This document shows positions 1 to 7,551 of a stretch of 64,000 bases of DNA, piece by piece. Made by a program: the position numbers and the translations under genes. Origin of the DNA: Cellulomonas triticagri (lineage in GTDB: Bacteria; Actinomycetota; Actinomycetes; Actinomycetales; Cellulomonadaceae). Below the pieces are notes generated by a model, which worked only from the letters and a program-made list of their open reading frames with translations, made no database searches and had not been told where the DNA came from. How positions within the stretch are numbered: position 1 is the first letter of the stretch; every line of letters starts with the position of its first letter. The stretch lies in contig NZ_RFFI01000003.1 in the NCBI RefSeq assembly GCF_003696205.1, positions 1 to 64,000 on the forward strand, read 5' to 3'.

Positions 1-555
1 GCCGCGCAGCTCGCCCCGCTGCCCGTGCACGTCGTGGACTCCCGCAGCGCCGGCGCCGGGCTCGGGTTCGCCGCGCTCGCCGCCGCCGAGGTCGCCGCGG
101 GCGGCGTCTGGGGCCACGAACCCACCGGCGCCGAGGTCGCGGCCGTCGCCGCCGAGGTCGGACGCTCCACCGCCGCGTGGTTCGTCGTGGACTCCCTCGA
201 CCACCTGCGGCGCGGCGGGCGGCTCTCCGGCGCGGCCGCCGCCGTCGGCACCGTCCTCGGGCTCCGGCCCGTGCTCGTGCTCACCGACGGGCGGATCGAG
301 GTCGCCGAGCGGGTCCGCAGCCGCCGGCACGCCCGCGACCGGCTGCACGACCTCGCCGTCGCCGACCTCCGGGAGCGCGGACCCGGCGCGCGCGTCGCCG
401 TGCAGCACCTCGCGCGGCCCGACGTCGCCGAGGCGCTCGCCGAGCGCATCCGGGCCAGCAGCGGCACGGGTGACGTCGTCGTCCGGGAGGTGGGGGCCGT
501 GCTCGGCGGGCACCTCGGGGTGGGGGCGCTGGCGGTGGTCGTCACCGACCGGTGA
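1..555 (+). CDS. DegV family protein, C-terminal part (5' end outside window)
   Basis: The frame is open from the first base, so the start lies upstream and about 184 residues are visible. The fragment shows the DegV signature for the fatty-acid-binding fold: a DSRSAGAGLG segment near residue 12, then a DHLRRGGRLSG segment followed by LGLRPVLVLTDG and a basic VRSRRHARDR stretch. DegV (FakB) proteins bind acyl chains and in Firmicutes present them to the FakA kinase; that role in actinobacteria is inferred from the family. DegV next to comEA/comEC is a common actinobacterial arrangement. It ends with TGA about 200 bp before comEA, and I see no gene in that gap. Confidence 0.88.
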   Translation, partial: AAQLAPLPVHVVDSRSAGAGLGFAALAAAEVAAGGVWGHEPTGAEVAAVAAEVGRSTAAWFVVDSLDHLRRGGRLSGAAAAVGTVLGLRPVLVLTDGRIEVAERVRSRRHARDRLHDLAVADLRERGPGARVAVQHLARPDVAEALAERIRASSGTGDVVVREVGAVLGGHLGVGALAVVVTDR

Positions 556-758
556 GCGGGCTCCGCCGGGCAGGGGCTGGGCGTGGTGGGGTGACGTCGC
601 CCGAGGTGAGGTCCTCGGACCGTCGAGGGGCTTGCGAGCGCCCGGCGAGCGGTCGTGACCTGTCGCCGAACCGTCCACAGGGCGGCGGGGCGTGCACGGT
701 CCCCAGCGCGGGCGTCCGGCGTCGACGGCGGGGGAACCGCCGGACCTAGCGTCCCGGC

Positions 759-1967
759 ATGACCTGGTACGACGGCGCGGTCCGGCACGACCCGACGACA
801 CCCCGTCCGCACCACCCCGTCGCGCTCGGTGACGAGGTGGTGGCGGACGTGCTGGCGGACTTCACCGTCGGCACGCTGCCCGTGGACGTCGAGGGGCTCA
901 CGCGGGAGCAGGCGCGAGCCGTGCGGACCGCGCACCGGTCGCGGTTCCGGCGCGCGGCTTCCCCGGTGGAGGCGGACCCCGAGCGCTGGTCCGACCCGGG
1001 GGATCCCCGCCGGACAGGGTTGCTGGGCGCCTTCGGGCGGCCGGGCGCCCCTGGGTGGCCAAGCGGCCCTGGGCGGCCGGGCAGCCCGGGGGTGCCGAGC
1101 GCGCTCGACCGGGCGGGCGCCCCCGAGGGGCCGGGAGCCGCCGGGTGGCCGGGCGCCTCCGTCAGGGCCGTCGCCGACGAGTGGTCACGCACGTCCCCGC
1201 GCGCGGGTGCGCCTCGCGGACCCGACGAGCCCCTGACCGCGCCGGCACCCCCGAGCGGCCGACGACGGGCGCGCCCCCGACGCCGGACCGGGATCCCGCG
1301 CTGGCGGGTGTCGCCGCCCACCGCCGTCGCCGCTGTGGTCGTGCTCGCCCTGCTCGGCGGCGGCGTCGCGCTGCGCGCCGGACCGGGAGCGACCGGACCG
1401 GCCGTCGCGGTGGAGGAACCGCTCGCCTCCGGACCGGCCGCGTCGGGGAGCGCGGACGCGCCCGACCCGGGCGGTGCCGCGTCGGACGGCGACCCGGACG
1501 CGGACCGCGTGTGGGTGCACGTCGTCGGGCAGGTGCTCACCCCGGGCGTCGTCGCCCTGCCCGCGGGAGCACGCGTCGCCGACGCCGTCGAGGCCGCCGG
1601 TGGGGTGCTGCCCGGCGCCGACGTCGCCGCGCTCAACCTCGCCGCCGTCGTCCCGGACGGCGCGCAGGTCCGGGTCCCCGCACCGGGAGAGGAACCGCCC
1701 GTGGACGCCGCCCTCGTCACCACCGGCGTCGACGCGACCGGCGGCGCTCCCGCAGGCGGTCCGGCGAGCGGGTCGGGGACGGTCGACGTCAACCGGGCGA
1801 GCGCGGCGGACCTGCAGACGCTCCCCGGGATCGGCCCCGTCCTCGCGGACCGCATCGTCGCGTGGCGGACCGACCACGGCCCGTTCCCGTCGGTCGAGAG
1901 CCTGCGGGACGTGTCCGGGATCGGTCCGGCTCTGCTGTCCCGGCTCGCGGACCTGGTGCACGTGTGA
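759..1967 (+). CDS. comEA: ComEA-like DNA-uptake/DNA-binding protein
   Basis: A 402-residue protein. About 185 N-terminal residues are predicted cytoplasmic and contain a Gly/Pro/Ala-rich stretch (roughly 85-135) and a basic Arg-rich patch (about 165-180). One membrane segment follows near 186-207, then a SLBB-type domain (about 250-307) and a C-terminal double helix-hairpin-helix domain (about 341-402) with LPGIGPVLADRI and VSGIGPALLSRL. ComEA is the membrane-anchored receptor that captures incoming duplex DNA for ComEC. The ATG at 759 has no Shine-Dalgarno, but TAGCGT lies 6 nt upstream (747-752), which suggests a leaderless transcript. The long N-terminal extension is unusual compared with the roughly 200-residue Bacillus protein. 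Confidence 0.9.
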   Translation: MTWYDGAVRHDPTTPRPHHPVALGDEVVADVLADFTVGTLPVDVEGLTREQARAVRTAHRSRFRRAASPVEADPERWSDPGDPRRTGLLGAFGRPGAPGWPSGPGRPGSPGVPSALDRAGAPEGPGAAGWPGASVRAVADEWSRTSPRAGAPRGPDEPLTAPAPPSGRRRARPRRRTGIPRWRVSPPTAVAAVVVLALLGGGVALRAGPGATGPAVAVEEPLASGPAASGSADAPDPGGAASDGDPDADRVWVHVVGQVLTPGVVALPAGARVADAVEAAGGVLPGADVAALNLAAVVPDGAQVRVPAPGEEPPVDAALVTTGVDATGGAPAGGPASGSGTVDVNRASAADLQTLPGIGPVLADRIVAWRTDHGPFPSVESLRDVSGIGPALLSRLADLVHV

Positions 1968-3814
1968 CGACCCCGTCCGCCGTCCCCACCACGTCAGCCC
2001 TCGCCGCTTCGCCGGTGGCGGGCGCCGTGGCGACGTCGGCCACCTCGCCGGTGGCGGGTGCCGTGGCGACGCCAGCCACCTTGCCGGTGGCGGGCGCCGT
2101 CGCGGCACCGGCCGCCACGACGGCGACCGGCACCACGTCCGGCCCGGTGCCCACGGTGGCGCACGACGGCGAGGCCGTCGACGTGCGGCTCGTGCCCGCC
2201 GCGCTCGCCGCGTGGGCCGCCGCTGCCGTCGGGGTCACCGCTACGGCACCTGTCGCAGCGTGGAGCGGTGCGGCGTTCCTGATCGGTGCGGGCGTCGTGC
2301 TCGTCGCGCGCAGCCGCTCCGCGCCCCGCCACGTCCGCCCACCCGGTGGTCCCGCTCCGGGTGGCCCCGCTCCGGGTGGCCCGGCTCCGGAGCGGTGCGC
2401 TCCGGACGGCGCAGCACGTGGGCACGTCACCGGGCGTCCGGGCACCGGGCAGGCCGTGCTCGCGCTGGGTGTCGTCGGGGTGCTGCTGCTCACGCTCGCG
2501 GCGCAGGTCCGGGCGCGGGAGTCCGGGCACCTCCGGACGCTCGCCGAGGACGGTGCGCGGGTGGGGGTGACGGGCGTCGTGCGGTCGACGCCGCAGCCGG
2601 TGGGGGAGCGCCCGGCCGCCGACGACGAGCCTGCCCGGGTACCCCGGACGGTGCGGTTCCTGCTCGCCGCCGAGTCCGTCGGGACGCCGTCCGGCGCGGT
2701 GGTGGCGACCGGCGCGGCCGTGGAGGTGTACGCGCCGGCGTCCGCCGCGGGACTCTCCTACGGCACCCGGGTGGAGGTCGTCGCCCGCCTCGCCCCCGCG
2801 CGCGACCCCGCGGGCCGGGCGGTCGTCCGGGCGCGGGCGACCGAGGACGTCGTCGTGCGCGCGCCGCCCCCTGCGGTGCTGCGGGTCGCGGACGACCTCC
2901 GGGCCGGGCTGCGGGCGACGGCCGCGGGACTGCCGGGCGACGCGGGCCGGCTGCTGCCGGGGGTGGTCGTCGGGGACACCCGCGACCTCGGGGACCTCGC
3001 GGAGCCGATGCGGGTCGCGGGGCTCACGCACCTGACGGCCGTCTCGGGCCTGCACTTCTCGCTGGTCGGCGGCGTCGCGCTCGCGGGCACGCGGTGGTGC
3101 GGCGTACCGCGTCGGTGGCGGTGGCTGCCGGTGGGTGCGGTGATGCTCGGCTTCGTCGTCCTCGTGCAGCCGGGCGCGAGCGTCGTCCGCGCCGCCGTGA
3201 TGGGCGCCGTCGGACTGCTCGGGCTGGTCGCCGGGCGGCCCGCGCGGTCGGTGCCCGCGCTCGCCGTGACGGTGGTCGTCCTGCTCGTCGTGGACCCGTG
3301 GCTCGCCCGGGACGTCGGGTTCGTGCTGTCGGTCGTCGCGACGGCGGGCATCACCCTGCTCGCCGGGCCGCTGACCCGCCGGTGGACGGCGCCCGTCCGC
3401 GGCGCGGCGGCGGGCGGTCGGGGCCGGGACTCGCGGTCCGTGCTGGCGTCCGCGCTCGCGGTGCCCGTCGCGGCGCAGGTCGTGTGCGCGCCGGTGATCC
3501 TGGTGCTGCGCCCCGAGGTGCCCACGTACGGGGTGCTCGCCAACGTCCTCGTCGCCCCGGTCGTCGCCCCGGCGACGCTCGGCGGGCTGCTGGCGGTCCT
3601 GATCGGCCCGTGGTGGCCGGCTGCGGCCGCTCTCGGCGCGCGGGTCGCCGGGGCGGCGTGCTGGTGGGTCGCGGCGGTCGCGCGCACGACCGCCGCGGCA
3701 CCCGGGGCGCAGGTGCTGTGGGCCGACGGGTGGCTCGGTGTGCTGCTGCTCGCGGTCGCGGGCGCGGCGCTGCTGGTGCTGGTCCTGCGGCGTCGGTCCG
3801 ACGTGGCACCCTAG
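1964..3814 (+). CDS. comEC: ComEC/Rec2-type competence membrane protein without nuclease domain
   Basis: A GTG at 1964 overlaps the comEA stop by 4 bp, giving 616 residues and implying translational coupling. The N-terminus carries a 12-residue tandem repeat, then two membrane segments, a DUF4131-like soluble region (about 200-300) and the multi-helix Competence domain with the diagnostic TAVSGLHFSLVGG motif (near residue 355). The family forms the channel that passes single-stranded DNA across the membrane. The protein ends just after the last helix with RRRSDVAP, so the C-terminal metallo-beta-lactamase domain found in the roughly 770-residue Bacillus ComEC is absent here. A longer open frame upstream in the same phase is a comEA shadow. 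Confidence 0.88.
   Translation: MTTPSAVPTTSALAASPVAGAVATSATSPVAGAVATPATLPVAGAVAAPAATTATGTTSGPVPTVAHDGEAVDVRLVPAALAAWAAAAVGVTATAPVAAWSGAAFLIGAGVVLVARSRSAPRHVRPPGGPAPGGPAPGGPAPERCAPDGAARGHVTGRPGTGQAVLALGVVGVLLLTLAAQVRARESGHLRTLAEDGARVGVTGVVRSTPQPVGERPAADDEPARVPRTVRFLLAAESVGTPSGAVVATGAAVEVYAPASAAGLSYGTRVEVVARLAPARDPAGRAVVRARATEDVVVRAPPPAVLRVADDLRAGLRATAAGLPGDAGRLLPGVVVGDTRDLGDLAEPMRVAGLTHLTAVSGLHFSLVGGVALAGTRWCGVPRRWRWLPVGAVMLGFVVLVQPGASVVRAAVMGAVGLLGLVAGRPARSVPALAVTVVVLLVVDPWLARDVGFVLSVVATAGITLLAGPLTRRWTAPVRGAAAGGRGRDSRSVLASALAVPVAAQVVCAPVILVLRPEVPTYGVLANVLVAPVVAPATLGGLLAVLIGPWWPAAAALGARVAGAACWWVAAVARTTAAAPGAQVLWADGWLGVLLLAVAGAALLVLVLRRRSDVAP
2009..2116 (+). repeat. 36-bp tandem repeat, three copies, inside comEC
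   Basis: Three copies with a 36-bp period start at 2009, 2045 and 2081. Each encodes a 12-residue unit of the form (S/L)PVAGAVAxxAx at the cytoplasmic N-terminus of ComEC. Copies one and two differ at few positions; copy three is more diverged. The period is a multiple of three, so copy-number changes would keep the reading frame. Confidence 0.85.
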
Positions 3815-3818
3815 GGTC

Positions 3819-4853
3819 GTGCCTCCCGCTCCGTCCGCCGCCCGCCGCCCCGCCCGCGGGGGCGGCCGCTCGTCGGCCCCGGCCGGGCTCGCCTGGGACG
3901 AGGTCGGGCTGGCCCCGGTGGTGCTGGTCACCGGCACGGAGGACCTGCTCGCCGAGCGCGCCGTCGACCGCCTCGTGGCGCTCGCCCGGGAGCGCGACCC
4001 GCAGATCGAGCTCACCCGGGTCGACGCCGCCGCGTACGGCGCGGGCGAGCTCATGCTCGCCACGAGCCCGTCGCTGTTCGGCGAGGACAAGGTCGTCGTC
4101 GTCGAGGGCGTGGAGAAGGCCACCGACGACCTCATCCTCGAGGCCACCGACTACGTCGCGTCGCCGCAGCCCGACGTCGTCCTCGTGCTCCGGCACGGCG
4201 GCGGTCAGCGCGGCAAGCGGCTCCTCGACGCCGTCCGCGCGGCGAAGCACCCCGTCGCGGCGTGCGAGCCGATCAAGCGGGACGCGGACAAGGCCGCGTT
4301 CGTCACGCAGGAGCTCCGCCGGGCCGGACGACGCATGGAGGCGCGCGCGGTGCGGTCGCTGGTCGACGCGGTCGGCAGCGACCTGCGCGAGCTCGCCGCC
4401 GCGTGCAGCCAGCTCGTCGCCGACACCACCGGCGTCATCGGCGTCGAGGTCGTGGAGCGGTACTACGGCGGTCGGATCGAGGCGACCGGCTTCCGTGTCG
4501 CCGACGCCGCCGTGGACGGTGCGGCGGGGGAGGCGGTCGCGCTGCTGCGGCACGCGTTCGCCACCGGCGTCGACCCGGTGCCGATGGTCGCGGCGCTCGC
4601 GGCCCGGCTGCGCGTGCTCGCCAAGGTGTCCGCGGTCCGAGGTCGCGGCCCCGGTGCGGAGCGCGAGCTCGGGCTCGCGCCCTGGCAGGTCGACCGGTCG
4701 CGCAAGGAGCTCCAGCGCTGGACTCCCGAGGCGCTGGCGGCGGCGATCACCGCCGTCGCGCAGGCGGACGCCGAGGTCAAGGGCGCGAGCCGGGACCCGA
4801 AGTTCGCCGTCGAGCGGGCCGTGCTGCGGATCGCGGGCGCCGTCCGGAGCTAG
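3819..4853 (+). CDS. holA: DNA polymerase III subunit delta
   Basis: A 344-residue protein of normal HolA length. After a Pro/Arg-rich leader it shows the N-terminal VVLVTGTEDLLAERAVDRL segment, then the SPSLFGEDKVVVVEG core and a C-terminal collar domain containing ALAARLRVLAKV. Delta is the clamp-loader subunit that opens the beta sliding clamp. The clearest start is the GTG at 3819, four bases after the comEC stop; longer in-frame extension would run back into comEC. The comEA-comEC-holA order followed by rpsT nearby is the usual actinobacterial arrangement, although here an EAL gene, a peptide gene and a regulator separate holA from rpsT. Confidence 0.92.
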   Translation: MPPAPSAARRPARGGGRSSAPAGLAWDEVGLAPVVLVTGTEDLLAERAVDRLVALARERDPQIELTRVDAAAYGAGELMLATSPSLFGEDKVVVVEGVEKATDDLILEATDYVASPQPDVVLVLRHGGGQRGKRLLDAVRAAKHPVAACEPIKRDADKAAFVTQELRRAGRRMEARAVRSLVDAVGSDLRELAAACSQLVADTTGVIGVEVVERYYGGRIEATGFRVADAAVDGAAGEAVALLRHAFATGVDPVPMVAALAARLRVLAKVSAVRGRGPGAERELGLAPWQVDRSRKELQRWTPEALAAAITAVAQADAEVKGASRDPKFAVERAVLRIAGAVRS

Positions 4854-4912
4854 ATCCCGGGCGCGGGGCACGCGACCCGTCGAGGACCCCGTTCAGGCGC
4901 CGGTACGGCCGC

Positions 4913-5662
4913 TCAGAGGAAGCGCTGCCCCAGCGCGTCCGTGTCCGGCTGGAGCAGGGGAGCGGCCGAGCGGTCCAGCAGGAGGCTGCGCTCCAGCAGG
5001 TTGCCCTGGTAGAGGTCGAAGCCGAGACGCCGCCCGGCCTTGAGCTCCACGCTGGACTCCACGAACTCGGCGACCAGCAGCGCCCCGTGCGAGCGCGCCA
5101 GGTCGACGACGGGCTCGCCCTCGAGGTCGAGGTCGCGGGCGTCGATCTTCACGAAGTCGGCCTGGGGGAGCAGGGTGCGCTGGTCGGCGCGGGACACGAA
5201 CCCGGCCATCGCGACGCGGAAGCCCTGCTCGCGCAGGCGGCGGACACCGCGCAGGACGTCACCGTCGATGCGGGTGGTGCCGGGGACCTCGATCACGAGG
5301 CGGTCCGGGCGGGCCGGGAGGGCCAGCGCCCCGGTGAGGTAGGCGCGGGGGCAGCGGACGAACAGCCACCGCCCGTGGCCGACCTCATCCACGTCGGCGC
5401 GGCCGAACGTCGCGCGCAGGACGGCGGCGGTGGCGCGCTCGTGCTGCAGGTCGGACCAGGCGGCCGCGTCGGTGCTGGTCGCCCCCGGGGTCCGGAAGGC
5501 CAGCTCGTAGCCGAAGGGGTGCAGGCGCGGGGAGAAGATCCCCTGGCGACCCACGACCACCTGCTCGCGCGAGACGTGCCGCTCCCACTCCCGTCGCAGC
5601 TCGGTCGAGATCGCCGAGTCGACCTCGGCCGCCAGCTGCGCGTCGCCCTGTCCCCTGGTCAT
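4913..5662 (-). CDS. Degenerate EAL-domain protein, probably non-catalytic
   Basis: About 249 residues from ATG 5662; a GTG at 5698 would add 12. One EAL-type barrel is recognisable in order: FGYELAFR in place of the EALLR signature, LVIEVPG for the usual LEITE strand, VAMAGFVS where catalytic members have the DDFGTG loop, FVKIDARDL, LLVAEFVES and LYQGNLLERSL. Several metal ligands are gone: the Asp pair of DDFG is Ala-Gly and the first-shell Asn is replaced (FVRCPRAYL). The conserved Lys, the Glu of AEFVE and the Gln are kept. I infer a c-di-GMP-binding or protein-interaction role rather than phosphodiesterase activity. It is convergent with holA and divergent from the secreted-peptide gene. 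Confidence 0.75.
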   Translation of the reverse strand: MTRGQGDAQLAAEVDSAISTELRREWERHVSREQVVVGRQGIFSPRLHPFGYELAFRTPGATSTDAAAWSDLQHERATAAVLRATFGRADVDEVGHGRWLFVRCPRAYLTGALALPARPDRLVIEVPGTTRIDGDVLRGVRRLREQGFRVAMAGFVSRADQRTLLPQADFVKIDARDLDLEGEPVVDLARSHGALLVAEFVESSVELKAGRRLGFDLYQGNLLERSLLLDRSAAPLLQPDTDALGQRFL

Positions 5663-5745
5663 GTCGACTATGACACCACAGCGAAGCCGCCATGACACGA
5701 GCCCGATCGCGCCACCGGCGACGATGTCCGATTTTTCTGGGGCAG

Positions 5746-5766
5746 ACGGGTGGTGAATTCACCCGT
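5746..5766. promoter_or_regulatory. Palindrome between the EAL and peptide genes
   Basis: ACGGGT (5746-5751) and ACCCGT (5761-5766) form 6-bp inverted arms, and a perfect 12-bp palindrome GGTGAATTCACC (5752-5763) overlaps them. The site lies between divergent starts at 5662 and 5873 and could be an operator or activator site for either gene. No binding protein is assigned. Confidence 0.45.
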
Positions 5767-5833
5767 TCGGGCGGAGATCGTGCGGAAGTGCTCAACGGCT
5801 GGTGCGAAGCGCTCCGCGTCAGTCATCCTTTTC

Positions 5834-5861
5834 GTGACAGAGAGTCAATCCGCTGTGACAG
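5834..5861 (+). promoter_or_regulatory. GTGACAG direct repeats upstream of the peptide gene
   Basis: GTGACAG occurs at 5834-5840 and 5855-5861, exactly 21 bp apart, so both copies face the same side of the helix. The second copy abuts the AGGAG ribosome site (5860-5864) of the gene starting at 5873. Related GTGACA and GTCACAG sequences occur in front of the downstream HTH-TPR regulator (6099-6140), which suggests one protein binds both regions. Confidence 0.45.
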
Positions 5862-5872
5862 GAGACACCCCC

Positions 5873-6010
5873 ATGCGCACCACGATCAAGGCCCTCGCCA
5901 CCGCCGCCGTCGCTCTCACCCTGACCTTCGGCGCCTCGGGCGTCGCGAACGCTGCCGGCCTCGTCTCGATCCAGAGCGGCGCCACCGGCTGCTGCCGGAC
6001 CGCGGTCTGA
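5873..6010 (+). CDS. Small secreted prepeptide (45 residues), candidate signalling peptide
   Basis: The ATG at 5873 has a good ribosome site (AGGAG, 8-nt spacing) and encodes 45 residues. Residues 1-27 look like a Sec signal peptide: MRTTIK, a hydrophobic core (ALATAAVALTLTFG) and an ANA cleavage site. The predicted mature part is only 18 residues, AGLVSIQSGATGCCRTAV, with an adjacent Cys pair. Nothing suggests a lantibiotic or thiopeptide cluster, because no modification or export enzymes are nearby. A strong hairpin (6027-6069) ends the unit, and an HTH-TPR regulator follows on the same strand. Export with intracellular re-import, as for RRNPP propeptides, is inference. It could instead be a small cell-surface or antimicrobial peptide. 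Confidence 0.7.
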   Translation: MRTTIKALATAAVALTLTFGASGVANAAGLVSIQSGATGCCRTAV

Positions 6011-6026
6011 GCCCTCTCGGTGCCTC

Positions 6027-6069
6027 CCCGGCCCGCCCTGCTGGCTCTCGGTGACCAGGGCGGGTCGGG
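6027..6069 (+). terminator. Hairpin terminator after the peptide gene
   Basis: Positions 6027-6040 pair with 6056-6069 in a stem of about 14 bp with one G-T pair and no following T tract, as is usual in actinobacteria. It separates the peptide transcript from the regulator promoter. Confidence 0.65.
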
Positions 6070-6121
6070 ACGCCGAGGACCCCGGCGTGGCGGACGGGTG
6101 ACATGCTCGCCGTCACGAGCG

Positions 6122-6138
6122 GTCACAGGTACAGTGAC
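6122..6138 (+). promoter_or_regulatory. Operator-like inverted repeat over the regulator -10 box
   Basis: GTCAC (6122-6126) and GTGAC (6134-6138) are perfect inverted arms with a 7-nt spacer. They enclose a -10-like TACAGT at 6130-6135, which ends 7 nt before the ATG at 6143, so the transcript is probably leaderless and the repeat would block the promoter when bound. A second pair of arms in opposite order (GTGAC 6099-6103, GTCAC 6112-6116) lies just upstream. Autoregulation by the downstream HTH protein is the simplest reading. Confidence 0.5.
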
Positions 6139-6142
6139 ACCC

Positions 6143-7474
6143 ATGACGACCATTGCTGACCGCGTCCGCCAGGCGCGGTTGGCCGCTGGGCTCTCCCAGA
6201 CGGCCCTCGCCGGCGACGCCCTGTCGCCGAGCTACATCTCGCTGATCGAGTCCGGTCGGCGGGAGCCGACCGACGCCGCCCTCGGCGTCCTCGCCGAGCG
6301 GCTCGGCTCCACGGTCGAGTATCTCAAGCACGGCGACGAGGGTCCGGCAGAGGCGCGCGCGAAGCTTGCCCTGGACTACGCCCGCCTCGACCTCGTGTCG
6401 GGTGAGGCGTCCTCCGCCCGCGACCGCATCCTCGCGCTCGAGCTGGACTTCGTCACGCGCCAGGTGCGTGTCGAGGCACAGCTCGCCCTCGCGCAGGCGC
6501 ACGAGATGCTCGGCGACCTCGAGTCCGCCGTCGCCGTCCTCGAGCCGCTGCTCACGCAGGCGCGCGCGGAGTCCCACCACCTCGACGCCGCGGCCGCCGC
6601 CACGGCGCTGGTCGCGTCCTACGTCGAGTCCGGCGACCTCGGTCGGGCTATCGAGCTCGGCGACCGCCAGCTCGCGGAGCTCGAGGAGGCCGGTCTCACC
6701 GGCACCGACGAGCACCTGCGGCTCGGGTCGACGACGCTGTGGTCCTACGTGGAGCGCGGCGACCTCCTCTACGCGACGCACCGCGCCTCGGAGCTCATCC
6801 GGCAGGCCGAGTCCCTCGGCACGCCGCGCGGTCGCGGGTCCGTGTACTGGAACGCCGCGCTGGTGGCCGAGCAGCGCCACGACTACGCGCTCGCGAAGCG
6901 GTACACCGAGCGCGCGCTCGCCCTGCTGGGCGAGGGCGAGGTCAGCCGCGACATCCCGCGTCTGCGCCTCAACTACGCGTGGCTGCTGCTGCGCAGCGAC
7001 CCGGCGGAGCCCGTCGCGGCGCTGGAGCAGCTCGACCGTGCCGCCCCCGAGCTCGCCGTGTCCGGCTCCGAGGTGGAGATGGCGCGCCTCGACGTCGAGC
7101 GGTCCCGCGCGCACCTCATGCTCGGCGACCCCGTCGCCGCGGAGGGCTACGGCCGTGCCGCGCTCGACCGGCTCGGCGACGCCCCGCGGCTCGACGGCGC
7201 CGCCGCGCAGCTCGCGATCGGCGACGCGCTGCACTCGCGCGGCGAGACCGAGGCGGCGTCCCGCGCGTACCGCTGGGCTGCCGACATGCTCGGCATGATG
7301 TCCGCGTCGCGGCAGTCCGCGGCGGTGTGGCGCGAGCTCGGCGACCGGTTCCTCGGCAACGGGGACGTCACGGGTGCCGCGCAGGCGTTCGACCGGGCGC
7401 TGCGCGAGGCAGGGTTCCGGCCCGCGGTCCCCGCGGTGCTGTGGGAGGCGTGGAGCGTGGCCGCCCAGGACTGA
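6143..7474 (+). CDS. XRE-family HTH regulator with TPR domain
   Basis: A 443-residue protein. Residues 4-60 form an XRE/HTH_3 domain (ADRVRQARLAAGLSQTALAG, then SPSYISLIESGRREPTD). The rest, about 70-435, is helical with repeating TPR-like patterns such as AQAHEMLGDLESAVAVLEPLL, RAIELGDRQLAELEEAG and GDVTGAAQAFDRALREAGF. An N-terminal HTH with a C-terminal TPR array is the architecture of RRNPP peptide receptors (Rgg, NprR, PlcR, PrgX), and also of peptide-independent actinobacterial regulators. The adjacent upstream prepeptide gene and the operator-like repeats make a receptor-ligand pair plausible; binding is not shown by sequence. A hairpin at 7518-7551 ends the unit. Confidence 0.88.
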   Translation: MTTIADRVRQARLAAGLSQTALAGDALSPSYISLIESGRREPTDAALGVLAERLGSTVEYLKHGDEGPAEARAKLALDYARLDLVSGEASSARDRILALELDFVTRQVRVEAQLALAQAHEMLGDLESAVAVLEPLLTQARAESHHLDAAAAATALVASYVESGDLGRAIELGDRQLAELEEAGLTGTDEHLRLGSTTLWSYVERGDLLYATHRASELIRQAESLGTPRGRGSVYWNAALVAEQRHDYALAKRYTERALALLGEGEVSRDIPRLRLNYAWLLLRSDPAEPVAALEQLDRAAPELAVSGSEVEMARLDVERSRAHLMLGDPVAAEGYGRAALDRLGDAPRLDGAAAQLAIGDALHSRGETEAASRAYRWAADMLGMMSASRQSAAVWRELGDRFLGNGDVTGAAQAFDRALREAGFRPAVPAVLWEAWSVAAQD

Positions 7475-7517
7475 GCGACCGCGTTCCCATCGGAGACGGC
7501 GCGAGCCGTCCCGCGCC

Positions 7518-7551
7518 GAGGGCGTCACCCCGCAGGGGGGGTGACGCCCTC
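7518..7551 (+). terminator. Hairpin terminator after the HTH-TPR gene
   Basis: A perfect 14-bp stem (7518-7531 with 7538-7551) around a 6-nt loop, 43 bp after the regulator stop. Its arm shares the core GGGCGTCACCCC with the palindrome downstream of rpsT (8147-8184). Confidence 0.75.

Noticed and set aside
5873-6010. Secreted peptide as a lanthipeptide or thiopeptide precursor
   Set aside because: No LanM/LanB-, cyclodehydratase- or dedicated exporter-like gene nearby, and the leader looks like a Sec signal with an ANA site instead of a RiPP leader.
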